Source: a bacterium
GTDB lineage: Bacteria > Bacillota_I > Bacilli_A > Mycoplasmatales > Mycoplasmoidaceae
Assembly (NCBI GenBank): GCA_017633195.1
Contig: JAGBPV010000059.1
Coordinates: 1 to 52,121 of the forward strand
Length of the DNA: 52,121 bases
Reading direction: 5' to 3'
The notes under the pieces were generated by a model that was not told the origin of the DNA, ran no database searches, and worked only from the letters and a program-made list of their open reading frames with translations. Shown piece after piece: positions 10,402-23,315 of the stretch. The position numbers and the translations under genes are program-made. Every line of letters begins with the position of its first letter. The first letter of the stretch is position 1.

Positions 10402-12843
10402 ATGAGAAAAGATATCAGGAACACAAGTATTGTTCCTCCAATTGTACACAAACCTAGAAATACAAAGCATAAAACATTCGGTGAGAATGTTATTCATGGT
10501 GATTTTACTTTCAACAATGAAGATTATGCTAAAGCTTCTAGACTTGTAAGAGTTTTTGGACATTCAAAGTTTATTAGAATGTTTTGAAGATTGTTCTTTC
10601 CAATGTTAATTTATGGAATTGTTACAGCTTTAGTACCAATTCTATTTATGACTATGGCAAAAGGAGTTTATGAAAAAGATGGAATTGGGATTCCAATTTA
10701 TGAATCTTTTAGTTATACATTAAGTAAGTTTAATTACATCAATATTTTTGTTGCATTAGCATGAACATTAATGGCTTATCCAATAGTTGGAAATTATATT
10801 GGAAGAAATCAAGTACAAAAAATGCAAGAATCAGTGCGATTTATTTTTTATATGATCATGATAACTTGTAGTATTGCAATGATTTGTGAATTTATTTATG
10901 CTCCAATGATTGCACAAAATATTGTATGAAAATATAAGGATGCAAGTTCATATGATTTAAATATTTTAAAAAATCATAGTCTTAATTTTGCTTCAAAAGA
11001 AGCATTACAAACTTATTTAACAGATATTCAAAGAGGATATCAATTAAAATATTCCACAATTTCCATTAGATTCTTTGCTTTTACTAGTTATTTAGTTGGA
11101 TGAGCAAGTTTATTTACTCCAATGTTTTCATCCAAAAGAAACAATAAAGTTTTAATTTTTGCTACAGTTAGTGGTTTAATCTTTTTCTTGATTGTTTATT
11201 CTAGTTATATTTATACTGATGTAATTTCAGCAAAAGAAGTAGAAGGAACTTACAATGTAGCTGGAGTAAAAGTTGTTGAAAAAACTAGTTATTCTGGATA
11301 TGCTAAATTTAATAGTTTAATTCAAACTTCATGTGGAATTTATATTGTTTATAATATTGTTATTCCTTTGGTATTAACAATTTATTGTATTTTTCCAAAA
11401 CAATTTAAAATTATTAAAATTAAAACACTTAATTTCTTAAAAAATTGTTATAACTCCTTAGTTGATAAACAATCAAATATTGAATATCAAATTTCTAAAA
11501 TTAGATATAAAAAATATCAATTAGAACAAAAAATTGAATATTATGATGATTATGTTGCTTTTTTAAAAAGAATGAATGAACAAAGAGCAGTAAATCAAAT
11601 TTATTCACAACAAGAAATTGCTAGATTAAATGCAAAAAATAGTGCAAAGATTGCAAAATATGAAAACATCATTATCAACAATAAAAACAATTGATTAAAT
11701 TTAGTTGATAAATATGATGAAAGAATCAATCAATTAGAAACACAATTACAAAATACTAAAGCAACAAATAAAAAATTATTTTATATTGATTACAATGCAT
11801 TAGAAAATGTTGATGATTTTGAAAAAGGTTACTTATGATTTAATGGTAATTATTCATCATTACAAATTACTGCTTTTAAAAAATGATTAATTACAAAATT
11901 ACATATTCATTTATGAGATAACAGACAATACCAATTCTTTACTTTTAAAATTAGTGCTGAATGTGCTAAAAATGTTTGAAAAACTTCAGCTGGATTATTT
12001 ATTAACCAATTTGCTTATGGAGTTTTTGGTTTAACATTAGTTATTTTTGCAACAAACTTTAATGGTAATTTATTAGGAATACCTGGATCAGATCTTGATG
12101 CTGGTAAAGAATACTTTAAATTAATTGTTGCTAATGCTTCATTAATTTCTGGATATTTAGGTATGGTTTATAATGGTTTTGTTTTATTACCTCAATACTT
12201 TGTTGCTTATTATTTAGGAAGAGGAGATAAAGAAACTGCATACCACAATTCTTTATTCTTAATGAATTGATCGTTTATTGTTGGTTTAATATTGTGTTGT
12301 ATTGTTTTAATTTATGCTTCATTTATTAACTATATTATTTATCCAAGTACAGATGCAAATGCATTAATTCCAGTAAGATGAACTGGTCCAGCAGTACATG
12401 GATTAATTACATATAAACAATTTTGATTAGATTGTTTTTATATCGAATTAATTTTAGCAATTGTTGAAATTTTTGATGCTGGTACAACTTTAAGTTTTAA
12501 CATTCTAGCTACTGGAGGATGTAAATGAACATTCTTTAGTGATCAATTTATTAGACTTGCTAATATTGTTGCTTTAATTGCACTATATTATGGAAAAACT
12601 GATGCAGTTCACTGATTTAATTATTCATATAGTGCAAATATGTTTATTTATTATATAATTGCAAGAAGTCATAGTGTTATTCCAGCATTCATTAGTTGAA
12701 TCTTTATTGAAAGAGGATTAGCATTAAGAAGTATGCCAAAAGAAGATTCTGATGAACTTACAAATGAAATTTTAGGAAAAAATCGCTTTAAAATTAGATT
12801 GAATAATGATTTAAATAAAAAATCTAAAATCTATATTGATTAG
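10402..12843 (+). CDS. MATE-like multidrug/lipid exporter, paralogue 2
   Basis: 813-residue tandem paralogue of the preceding gene, near identical over the first 60 residues (starts MRKDIRNTS in both) and through most membrane segments. It differs mainly in the loops at about residues 195-215 and 285-305, in the coiled-coil insert, and in the Lys/Asn-rich C-terminal tail. Both lobe motifs are kept (YPIVGNYIGRN and YYLGRGDKETA). Separate promoter and leader copies point to independent control, so the two may export different substrates or pair as a heterodimer. Stop is TAG at 12841. Transport class is inferred as for paralogue 1. Confidence 0.55.
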
Positions 12844-12869
12844 TAATAAAATATCTTATTAACTAATTT

Positions 12870-13145
12870 ATGAAAAGATTTAAATGTATAGTTCATACAG
12901 AAGATGATGAAATTATTGAAATTAATGTTGTAGAAGATCAATTATTATTACCACAATTAGAAAATAATAATATTTCTATTAATAATGATTGTAGAGATGG
13001 AGTTTGTGGAGCTTGTACAGTTAATTTAATAAAAGGTCAAGTTTTAGATCAATATGGTGAGTTAAAAACTGAAAGTGATTCTAAAACTATCAAGCCTTGT
13101 GTTTGTTATCCACAATCTGATCTTGAAATTCAACTTTTAGATTAA
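12870..13145 (+). CDS. 2Fe-2S ferredoxin
   Basis: 91-residue electron carrier of the plant/putidaredoxin-like fold. The cluster ligands are visible: Cys41, Cys46 and Cys49 in CRDGVCGAC (C-x4-C-x2-C) and Cys79 thirty residues on, the standard plant-type spacing. It stands alone, with no reductase or iron-sulfur assembly gene nearby, and is followed by its own terminator. No TGA or TGG codons occur. Soluble ferredoxins are uncommon in Mollicutes, which lack respiratory chains, so its partner (a flavin reductase, nitroreductase or similar) must be elsewhere. Confidence 0.9.
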   Translation: MKRFKCIVHTEDDEIIEINVVEDQLLLPQLENNNISINNDCRDGVCGACTVNLIKGQVLDQYGELKTESDSKTIKPCVCYPQSDLEIQLLD

Positions 13146-13161
13146 TTATTTTTTAATTATT

Positions 13162-13209
13162 AAAAAACACTTTTATAAATAATAAAATATTTATAATTGT
13201 GTTTTTTTA
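13162..13209 (+). terminator. Intrinsic terminator after ferredoxin
   Basis: Arms AAAAAACAC (13162-13170) and GTGTTTTTT (from 13199), with an AT-rich inner stem, followed by a T run. It sits between ferredoxin and gltX. Confidence 0.75.
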
Positions 13210-13212
13210 TAA

Positions 13213-14727
<1,515 letters not shown>

Positions 14728-14728
14728 T

Positions 14729-16771
14729 ATGAATTTAAAACAAGAAGAAAATTTAATCAAAATTACTCAAATTGCTAATAATGTAAAAACTTTAGCTTTA
14801 GATATGATTACTAAAGCAAATTCTGGTCATCCTGGAATTGTGCTTGGAGCAGCAAATATTCTTACAGTTTTATTTTTGAACCATTTAAAAGTTGATCCTT
14901 ATCATTTGCAATTTTTTAATAGAGATAGATTTATTATGGGACCTGGTCATGGTAGTGCACTATTATATTCAATAATGGTGTGTTTTGGATATAATTCATT
15001 AACTATTGAAGATTTAAAACAATTTCGTCAATTAAACTCTAAAACCCCTGGTCATCCAGAAAGCAATGTAACATTAGGAGTTGATTATTCTACTGGACCA
15101 TTAGGTCAAGGTAGTGCTGCAGCAGTAGGTATGGCTATTGCACAAACGCATTTAGCAAAATTATATAATCAATATGTCAATAATCTAATTGATCATTATA
15201 CATATTGTTTTATTAGTGATGGATGTTTTGAAGAAGGCATTAATTATGAAGCTTTAAGTATTGCTGGAAAGTATCAATTAAATAAACTAATTTTTTTATA
15301 TGATTCAAATCATATTCAATTAGATGGTAAAGTAAGTTCAAATACTATTACAAACACAAAACAATATTTTGAATCATTAGGATTAAATTATATTTATGTT
15401 AAAGATGGATTTGATTTTAATGAAATTGATGATGCGATTAATTTAGCAAAACAAAGTACAAATAAAGCAACAGTAATTGAATTTAATACAATTATTGGTA
15501 AAGATTCAGTTTATGAAAATACCAATAAAAGTCATGGAACTGTATTAAGTGAACAACAATTACTAGATTATAAACAAAAAATTCAATGAAATTTTCCTAG
15601 TTTTACTTTATTACAATCAACTATTGATAATACAAATGAATTTAAAGAAAGAGGACATATTGCATATGAAAGTTTTATAAATAATATGCAACTTTTATAT
15701 AGAACTAATCCTTTTGCTTTTGAAAAATTAAATAATATTATGAGCATGAATTTTGAATTCAAATATGATGATTTAAAACAATTAGTTCATGATGTTTCAT
15801 TAGTAGAAAATCATTCAACAAGAGAATTGTGTGGATTAGTTTTACAACATGTTTTGTATTTAAATCCAAGTTTTATGATCACTAATCCTGATTTAAGTTC
15901 AAGTACTAAAATCAAAAAAAATAGTGATTGAAATTATGATAAAGATCATGAAGAATATTGCAATATTAATGTAGGAGTTAGAGAATTTGTTGCTATGGGT
16001 ATGATTAATGGAATGTGTGCTCATATGGGTTTAAAAGGAATCACTGCAGGATTTTTAAGTTTTAGTGATTATAATAAAGCAGCAATTAGAATAGCAGCAT
16101 TAAGTCATTATTCAACAATTAGTTTTTTTAGTCATGATTCAATTGCAGTAGGTGAAGATGGACCAAGTCATCAACCAATTGAACAAATTAATGCTTTAAG
16201 ATTAATTCCTAATACTTATGTTTTTAGACCATGTAATGTTGATGAAGTTATAAGTTGTATTAAATTAAGTACTTTAAACAAACAAACTCCATCTTGTATT
16301 ATTACAAGTAGACAAGCATTTAAGAATTATTATAGTAATAATATAGTTGATATTGATAAAGGTGGATATATTTTTGAAGATGATGCAAAAGTTCAAATCA
16401 TCTTAATTGCTACTGGAAGTGAAATTCAAACTGCAATGGAAGCAAAAAGAATTATTCAAGTTCAAGTTGATTTAGGAATAAGAGTTGTTTCTATGGTTTG
16501 TGCTGAAATTTTTGAAGAACAAAGTGAAGAATACAAAAATAAAGTATTGTGTTTAGATAAGAAATATATTTTTAGTATTGAATTAGGTTCAACTGCTTTT
16601 TGATATAAATATAGTAATCATCCAATTGGAATTGATCAATTTGGATTAAGTGGTAAGCAAGAAGACTTAATCCAACACTTTATGTTTAGTAGTTTTTTAG
16701 TTGCTAAAAAAATTATAGCTATTTTAAATAAAATGGTAAGTGACTTTGCAAAATTAAAAGAAAGTATATAA
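14729..16771 (+). CDS. tkt: Transketolase
   Basis: Thiamine-diphosphate enzyme of the non-oxidative pentose phosphate pathway. The 680-residue length is typical. Visible are the N-terminal SGHPGIVLGAA segment, GPGHGSALLY, the cofactor motif ISDGCFEEG (usually GDGCxxEG) with the downstream DSNHIQLDG, the pyrimidine-domain VREFVAMGMINGM, and SHDSIAVGEDGPSHQP with the substrate His. The cofactor motif has Ser in place of the first Gly, as may occur in this lineage. Trp codons are TGA. Coupled to gltX in one operon; the link is one of position only. Confidence 0.96.
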
Positions 16772-16815
16772 TTAATATTATTTATCATTAATATAAGAAT
16801 TTTAGGAGAATTAAT

Positions 16816-17040
16816 ATGGTAGCAATGGTTTGTGGAATTTTCTTTGGTACTTTATTAGGAATAATTGCTGGTTTAGCAATTGGTTTTATTGCCACCAAGA
16901 AATACTATGATAAGTCTTTAAAAGAAAATCCTCCAATTACAGAAGAACAAATAAGAATTATGTTTAGTCAAATGGGAAGAAAACCAACTGAAAAACAAGT
17001 TCGTCAAATTATGTATAGTATGAAAAATCCTAAAAAGTAG
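16816..17040 (+). CDS. UPF0154 small membrane protein
   Basis: 74-residue protein with one N-terminal membrane helix (about residues 3-26, Gly-rich) and a conserved cytoplasmic tail: KENPPITEEQIRIMFSQMGR then KPTEKQVRQIMYSMK. This matches the UPF0154 (YneF) family of Firmicutes and Mollicutes, whose function is unknown. Clear RBS TAGGAGAA. It lies between tkt and engB and probably heads the engB operon, since only nine bases separate the two genes. Confidence 0.9.
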   Translation: MVAMVCGIFFGTLLGIIAGLAIGFIATKKYYDKSLKENPPITEEQIRIMFSQMGRKPTEKQVRQIMYSMKNPKK

Positions 17041-17049
17041 TTTGAATAA

Positions 17050-17616
17050 ATGAATTTAAAATTTCTAAAATCAGCTTTAAAAGAATCTGATTGAATTCAT
17101 GATCAAAGAAAAGAAATTGCTTTTATTGGAAGAAGTAATGTTGGTAAATCTAGTTTAATTAATGCTTTATTTAATACTAATATTGTAAAAACATCAAGTA
17201 CTCCTGGAAGAACACAAATGATTAATTTTTTTGATACAAATAAAAATTTTCGAATAATTGATCTACCTGGATATGGATATAGCAAAATAAAATTAGAAGA
17301 TGTGATTAAAATTAATGAACATATTAATCATTATTTAAATCATAGAGACAATTTAAAATTAATTGTTTTAGTATTAGATATTAATGTAATTACTAATAAA
17401 GATCAAGACATGATTAATGAATTAATCAAATTAAATAAAGATTTTATTATTGTTTTAAATAAAACTGATAAATTAAATAAAAGTTATTTTGATAATAATA
17501 AACACAAAATTGCACAATATTTAAATGTTAATAGTGAACATTTAATACCTGTAAGTGCAAAAAACAAAAATAATTTAAATAAAATTGTGACATTTTTTAA
17601 TAATTTAAAAAATTAA
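17050..17616 (+). CDS. engB: Ribosome biogenesis GTPase EngB/YsxC
   Basis: Essential GTPase of late 50S subunit assembly. The 188-residue product shows G1 (P-loop) GRSNVGKSS at about 27-35, a Thr-rich switch I (STPGRTQ), G3 DLPGYG, G4 NKTD and G5 SAK, in the family spacing and at the usual length. ATG 17050 was chosen over the later 17218 start because the P-loop lies upstream of the latter. One TGA is read as Trp in the N-terminal ESDW. The next gene follows after one base. Confidence 0.96.
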
Positions 17617-17617
17617 G

Positions 17618-18529
17618 ATGAATAAAGTTTATTTTATTGTTCATAATGATTCTTATATTGCTAAGTCATATTTAACTAATGAATTAAATTTGTTAAATCT
17701 TATTGAATATGATTTTATTAATTTAAATGATTTGATTAATAAAATTAGTCAATTAGATTTTTTTAATGAACCTAAAAACTATTTTATTAATCAATTAGAA
17801 CTTCAAAAAAAAGAAGAAGAATTTTTTATAGATTTCATTAAGAATTATTCTTTAAATAATAATTTGTATTTTTATATTAATGAAACTAATAAAAAGTTGA
17901 TTAATTTTATTAATGATAATTTTAAAGATAATTTTTTAACAATTAATAAATTTAATGAAGCTTATAAGTATAAATTACTCTTAAATTATTTTCATAATGA
18001 ATTAAAAGTTTCTAATATAGATGAAAGCAATCTATTTGAAATTTTAGAATGATTACCAAATGAATTTGCAAGTTTTTTAAATGAAATCAAGAAATTCAAA
18101 TTATTAGATACTTCAAGTATTAATTTAGATAATATTAAGCAAATTATTTATAAAGATGATGAAGTTAATTTATTTAATTTATGTGAAAGTATTTTAAATA
18201 AAAAATATGAAATTGTTTTTAAAATTTTAAATAGCAATGAAGAAGATGAATTTCTTTTAAAAGTTATTGCATTATTAGCAAATTACTTATTTAAATTAAT
18301 TAGTTATAAATTATTAACAAAAACTAATAAAGAATCATTAAATAATATTTTTAAAAATCCTTGAGAAATTAAAAAAATACAAAATATTCAAAAAATATAT
18401 AATATATCTAATTTGATATATATGAACAATGATTTATTAGACTTAGATTTTAAGTTTAAAACTTATCAAATTAAAGATCTAAAAAATCATTTTAAGTTTA
18501 TTATATTAAATTGAAAGGATCAACAATAA
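17618..18529 (+). CDS. holA: Probable DNA polymerase III delta subunit
   Basis: 303-residue Lys/Asn-rich soluble protein. The layout fits HolA, the clamp-loader subunit that opens the sliding clamp: an N-terminal alpha/beta part, a middle helical part with the DEVNLFNLCESILNKKYEI segment (the family's VFxLxDAIxxGD-like stretch), the following LLKVIALLANYLFKLI helix (family LLALLARQFRLL), and a C-terminal helix bundle ending in a D-x-K-like region. No Walker A is present, as expected for delta. Similarity is judged by eye, so an unrelated Mollicute protein is possible. It abuts the next gene (TAAATG). Confidence 0.55.
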
Positions 18530-19882
18530 ATGTCCAAAGACTCTTTTAAAGAAGAATATAATCTACTTGTAGATGAATTAACTCATATTTTAAATTCACA
18601 AGAAATTGTTAATGAATTACAAAATCAAAATGTTGTAATTGAATTATTAAAATCAATTAAAATTTGTGAATTTTTAGAAGATAAGTTAGATATTTTACAA
18701 TCAGAAAGAAAATCATTAAGTTTTTTGAAGATTCTTGCTCAATATTATGCAATAAGTAATGTTCATGTTGATTCATATTATTATATTGATGAAACAACTT
18801 TAAGTGATGATGTAAATTATTTAAAAGTTTTTTCAAAAAATATTTTGCATAAAGATTATAAAGATTTAACTCCAAGAAATACAAATACTTCAGAATCATT
18901 TAAACAATCAAATAATGCACATAAAGCAACATTTGATAGAAACACAAATAATACTTCTTTTAATGATAAAAATGATAATATTCACAAAAATAGTGAAGAA
19001 ATTGATAGTGAAAATTATGATTATATAAACCAAAATAATAATTCATCAAATAATAATCAATTATTTGGTAATTTCTTTAATAATTTTTTTGGTTATGGAT
19101 ATAATGCTAATTCATTAGGAGTTGGTGCAAGTCCTGAAGACCAAATGGCTGCTGCTGCAGCAAATCAAAGATTAAATAAAGAAATTCTAAGTGGTAAATT
19201 ATATATTTATAAAACAAAACCTAAAATTATTCCAATTTTAAAATTTATTACAGGAATTTTTTCAATCTTTATTATTGTAGTAATAATTGCACAAATTGCT
19301 TTAAATCAAAGCATAAGTAGTTTGTTAATTCCACAAGATTCACCATTATACAATTACTTGGGTTTAAATAGTGTGAATTCTAATTTATTGCAATATTTAG
19401 GATTAAGTCCAAATAATGTTCATGTTGGAAATATCATGTATTCTGGTTTAGTTTCTAGTTGATTTTGAGCAATCTTTTTAATTATTGTTTTTGCTTATCA
19501 AATGTATATTCAATTAAAACCAGCAAAAAATGAAAATGATAAATATTTCATGAGAATTGGTTGATTATTATTTGAAACTTTCTTTATCTTAATTTATTTT
19601 ATTTCTGATTTTACTTCATTTAGTATTCAAAGAGTAATGTTTGGTAATTGAGAAGCTTGACATCAAACTTATTTAGCATATGATGGTGGAAAATATTTAT
19701 CATTAGTAACAGCAGTTTATGCTTTTGCAATCATTTACGTAGTTTTATTGTGCAGTTTCATTGTTTTAGGTTTAAGTGGTTGATTGTTAAAACCAAAACA
19801 AGATTTTGATTATTTAAACAAAATATATCAAACTTATTTTGATCAAGCAAGAAGACAAATTTCTGACCAATTTGGTAGATAA
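18530..19882 (+). CDS. Hypothetical membrane protein with Asn/Gly-rich linker
   Basis: 450-residue protein in three parts: a helical, acidic N-terminal domain (about 1-110), a low-complexity linker rich in Asn, Ser and Asp that ends in a Gly/Phe/Tyr stretch and a five-Ala run (about 111-225), and a membrane domain of four hydrophobic segments (about 235-420) with a basic C-terminus. Starts at the ATG fused to the holA stop. The linker resembles a J-protein G/F region, but no HPD motif was seen. I recognise no family. The downstream hairpin ends the operon. Confidence 0.7.
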
Positions 19883-19888
19883 ATACAA

Positions 19889-19928
19889 AATAAACATTCA
19901 CTTATATTAAGTGGTGTTTATTTTTTTA
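19889..19928 (+). terminator. Intrinsic terminator
   Basis: ATAAACATTCACTTA pairs with TAAGTGGTGTTTAT with a small bulge, and is followed by a run of T at 19917-19927. It closes the operon that begins at the UPF0154 gene. Confidence 0.7.
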
Positions 19929-19951
19929 TATAATAAAATATCATTTTATAA

Positions 19952-20896
19952 ATGAATGGAAATTTTTTAACAACAACATCAAATAATTCTTTAATTAAAA
20001 TTAATCAAATAAAACATGATCAATTTTATTGATGAAAAAAGTTTTTGTTTCCTTATTATCCTTTAAAATTTTTTAAATCAATTCAATTAATTTCTTTCTT
20101 ATCTTTTTTATTAGGATTACATATTATTTTGGTATATATTGGATTTAATATTCCTATTATTAATTTACAAGTTGGATTTGATTGAATTCCTACATATTTA
20201 TCTGGTTGATTTTTTGGACCAATAATTGGACCAATCTTTGGATTTATAGCAAACAACATTTCTTGATTACAAACAGGTGCTAGTTTTTGATATTGAATGT
20301 ATGCTATTCAAGAACCAATTGTTGCTTTGTTTAGTAGTTTAATAAGTTTTTATTTTTATTACACTTTAACTAAAAAAAGATTAATTTATGATGTTATTAT
20401 TCAACAATTTGCTTTAATTAGTTTTTTTATTATTTCTGTAGTATTAATTCTTTTAAGTTATTTTAAAAAGATTAAATTTAACAATGTTTATTTAAATCAA
20501 AATAATAGTGTCTTTGGTTTGATGATTGCTAGTTTAGTAATTTTAAGCTTATTCTTTTTAATAAGTGAATTTTATATTCTTTATAAGATTAAAAAGAAAA
20601 CTAAATTGTATAACTTAAAAGTATATTTAAGCAGCATTATTTTAATAAGTAGTATGATCTTTTTATTTGCAATTGCTGTTGGACCAATTACAAATATTAG
20701 TTTCTTATATGCTTTTCATTTTATTAATAATAATATAATTACTGGACAAATCTTTTTAGTAAATGTAATATCTAGTATTTTAATGCAAGCAATTAGATTA
20801 CCTTTTGCTATTTTAATTTTGTATGGAATCTTATTAGTTAGCATTAAACCATTTAATAAAATTATTAATTCATTACAATATCGTAAAATTGTTTAA
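19952..20896 (+). CDS. ECF transporter S-component (substrate-binding membrane subunit)
   Basis: 314-residue integral membrane protein. After a 30-residue hydrophilic start and a first helix, it has the segment WIPTYLSGWFFGPIIGPIFG then WLQTGASFWYW. This matches the vitamin-binding S-components of energy-coupling factor transporters (inner helix, FGPxxGxxxG turn, loop to the next helix). Such proteins use shared EcfA/A'/T modules encoded elsewhere. The substrate cannot be named. The C-terminal half has further helices, making it longer than the usual 180-200 residues. TGA-Trp codons abound in the helices. Confidence 0.7.
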
Positions 20897-20907
20897 AATA
20901 ATGTAAT

Positions 20908-22017
20908 ATGAAATTTAGTAATTTTTTTGATAAAAAAATTTGTGATTATTTAATAAAACAAGATCATATTGTAGATTTATTACAAATTCAAGAATTATGT
21001 ATTCCAAAAATTTTAAAACATGAAAATACAATTATTGTATCAAGTACTGGAAGTGGTAAAACATTATGTTTTGTTTTACCAACTTTAGTTAATTTAAAGA
21101 ATGAAATAAATGAACCACAAGTCTTAGTTTTATTACCAACTAATGAATTAAGCAAACAAATTTTAAGTGTTTATAAACATTATGCAACTTTATTTCATAA
21201 TGTAACTTTTTATAATGCTTTTAATAAACATAAATCTACTAAAAACATTAATAGTAAAATTATTTTAAGTAGTCCTAGTGAAGCTATTAGATTAATTAAA
21301 GAAGGACAATTAAATATTAATCATTTAGAAACTGTAATTTTAGATGAAGCTGATATGTTATATGAATTCTTTCATAAAGAATGAAAGCAATTACTAATTT
21401 ATTTAAAACAAAAAAAGAATTTACAATATTGTTTATTTAGTGCTACTTTGCATGAAAGTTTAAGCAATAGTATTAAAAAAGATATTAATAATGCAATTAT
21501 TATTAAAGATAAAAATGATATTTGAACAAATAAGAATATTAAACATTATTTAATTGAAACTAATATTCTTAATAATTCACAAGAACTTAAATTAAAATTA
21601 TTAGATAAATTATTACAAATGATCAATCCTTTTTTTTGTTTGATTTTTGTAAACAATAAAAAAGATGCAATATTAGTAAATGAATATTTAATTAAATTAA
21701 GATATAATTCTACAAGTTTATATAGTGAATTAGATCATAAAACTAGAAGAGATATTTTATTAAAAGCAAATAAATTACAGTATCAAATTCTTGTATGTAC
21801 AGACTTAGCAGCAAGAGGAATTGATTTAAATGGAGTTAGTGATGTAATTTCATATGATTTGCCAATAGATGATTTATATTATATTCATCGTGCAGGAAGA
21901 ACTGGAAGAGGGAAATATGAAGGTAATTCATATGTGTTTAATTTAAGCAACAATACAAATAAAATTAAGAAACTAAAAGAAAAGTTAGATTTTAAAAAGA
22001 TTAAACTTGAAATTTAA
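20908..22017 (+). CDS. DEAD-box RNA helicase
   Basis: 369-residue ATP-dependent RNA helicase, near the minimal two-RecA core. Motifs in order: Q-motif region (LQIQELCIP), I SSTGSGKT, Ia LLPTNELSKQ, II DEAD (about 147-150), III SAT, V TDLAARGID and VI HRAGRTGR. There is no C-terminal extension beyond motif VI, so no added RNA-binding domain. From memory, Mollicutes carry one or two such helicases serving ribosome assembly and mRNA decay. It follows the ECF gene by 11 bases and precedes tRNA-Trp. Confidence 0.95.
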
Positions 22018-22033
22018 TTTTCTATATTATTTT

Positions 22034-22109
22034 AGGAGTATAGTTCTAATGGTAGAACAGCAGTCTCCAAAACTGCGTGTTGTGGGTTCGAATCCTACTA
22101 CTCCTGCCA
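22034..22109 (+). tRNA. trnW: tRNA-Trp, anticodon CCA
   Basis: Complete cloverleaf: acceptor arms AGGAGTA and TACTCCT, D-arm GTTC/GAAC, anticodon stem GCAGT/ACTGC with loop CTCCAAA (anticodon CCA), T-arm GTGGG/CCTAC with TTCGAAT, discriminator G and encoded CCA end. It reads TGG. Nearly all Trp codons in the window are TGA, which needs a second tRNA-Trp (UCA) not present here. Confidence 0.97.
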
Positions 22110-22116
22110 AGATATC

Positions 22117-22150
22117 TAAAATTAGGAAAAAAGTAATTTCCTAATTTTTT
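22117..22150 (+). terminator. Intrinsic terminator after tRNA-Trp
   Basis: AAAATTAGGAAA pairs with TTTCCTAATTTT around a short loop (22130-22137) and runs into a T tract. It separates the tRNA from the defence island. Confidence 0.85.
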
Positions 22151-22202
22151 ATTCCCTTAATTAATTTATGATTCCCTTAAAAATGCTAAAATTTAAGGGA
22201 AT
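22151..22202 (+). promoter_or_regulatory. Operator-like repeats and promoter of the Fic gene
   Basis: ATTCCCTTAA occurs at 22151-22160 and again at 22171-22180, and its reverse complement TTAAGGGAAT lies at 22193-22202, seven bases before the Fic ATG. Between the last two copies is an extended -10 box, TGC-TAAAAT (22184-22192). A regulator binding these three sites would cover the promoter. The Fic protein's own C-terminal winged-helix-like domain is the natural candidate, but this is inference. The message would be almost leaderless. Confidence 0.6.
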
Positions 22203-22208
22203 AAATAT

Positions 22209-23249
22209 ATGAAAGAATTTAATTATTTAAACTTAAATGATTTTTTATTAGATCAAGAAATTTATAATTTAATTATAGCAATTTATAAAGAAGTTGGTAA
22301 ATATCAATCATATGAAAAGATTCATATAAAAGAACTAAATAAATTGATTAATTATACTTTATTTCAAAGCACAATTACTTCAAATGAAATTGAAGGAATA
22401 AGAACTACAAATACTAGAATTAATCAATTATTTAGTAATAAAATCTCACCAAAAAATAAAAATGAAGAAGAAATTTTAGGATATAAAGAAGTTTTAGAAA
22501 TCATTAATAATAGTTATGATGTTATTCCAATTAATAAAAATCATATTTTACAATTACATCAACTTTTATATAAATATACTAATGTAAGTTATAAAGGTAA
22601 AATCAAAAATGTTCAAAATTATATTTCTAAAACTAGTAATAATATTACAAAAGTAATATTTACTGTATTAGATCCATATGAAGCAAATATTGCACTTGAA
22701 GAAATTTGTTTAAGATACAATGAAACTATTTTTATAAAGAATTTTGAACCATTAATTTTAATTCCATCTTTTATTCATGACTTTTTATGTATTCATCCAT
22801 TTAATGATGGAAATGGAAGAATTAGTAGATTATTAACCACATTATTGTTATATAAACATAAGTTCATGATTGCTAAATATATTTCTATTGAAAATTTAAT
22901 TAATAATACTAAAGATAATTATTATCAATCATTATATTTTTCTCAACATCATTGATATGAAAATAAAGAAGATAAAAGTCATTTTATTAAATATTTTTTG
23001 AAAATTCTTTTAACTGCTTATAAAGAATTAAACAAAAAACAAGAATTTAATAAAAAGGATAATGCATATGAAATTGTCTTAAAAGTTATTAATAATTTCA
23101 TTGGCAAATTTAAAAAAGATGATGTTGTTAAAAATTGCTTAAATTTAAGTTTAAGTTCTATAGAAAACTCATTAAGAAAATTAGTAAAAAATAATGTAAT
23201 TAAAAAAGAAGGAAAGGGTAAAAATACTTATTATTTTAGGTATTCATAA
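22209..23249 (+). CDS. Fic-family AMPylator with winged-helix C-terminus
   Basis: Fic-fold enzyme expected to transfer AMP (or another NMP) to a target protein. The 346-residue product carries the full active-site motif HPFNDGNGRISR at 196-207 with catalytic His196. Upstream, TSNEIEG (about 58-64) matches the auto-inhibitory helix motif S/T-x-x-x-E-G that blocks ATP binding, so it should be self-restrained. Residues from about 275 on look like a winged helix (SLSSIENSLRKLVKNNVIKKEG). One TGA-Trp near 22953. It is the first gene of the defence island, behind its own repeats. Such Fic proteins can act as toxins, regulators or housekeeping modifiers. Confidence 0.92.
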
Positions 23250-23299
23250 GAATAAATTATATTTTTATTGATTTATTTTTTATTAAATTTTTCTATATA

Positions 23300-23315
23300 T
23301 ATAATATAAATTTAT
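23300..23315 (+). promoter_or_regulatory. -10 box for a near-leaderless methyltransferase message
   Basis: TATAAT at 23300-23305 lies only 10 bases before ATG 23316, within an alternating TA stretch (an overlapping TATATA starts at 23294). No Shine-Dalgarno-like sequence is seen, so a leaderless transcript is inferred. Confidence 0.4.

Noticed and set aside
10312..10563. Minus-strand ORF across the second MATE leader
   Set aside because: Overlaps the hairpin and the conserved start of the MATE-like gene; no supporting signal.
18530..19882. DnaJ-like reading of the Gly/Phe linker protein
   Set aside because: No J-domain HPD motif or zinc-finger cysteines are present.
22034..22109. tRNA-Trp as an attachment site
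   Set aside because: No second copy of the tRNA 3' end and no integrase gene were found in the window, so only adjacency is reported.
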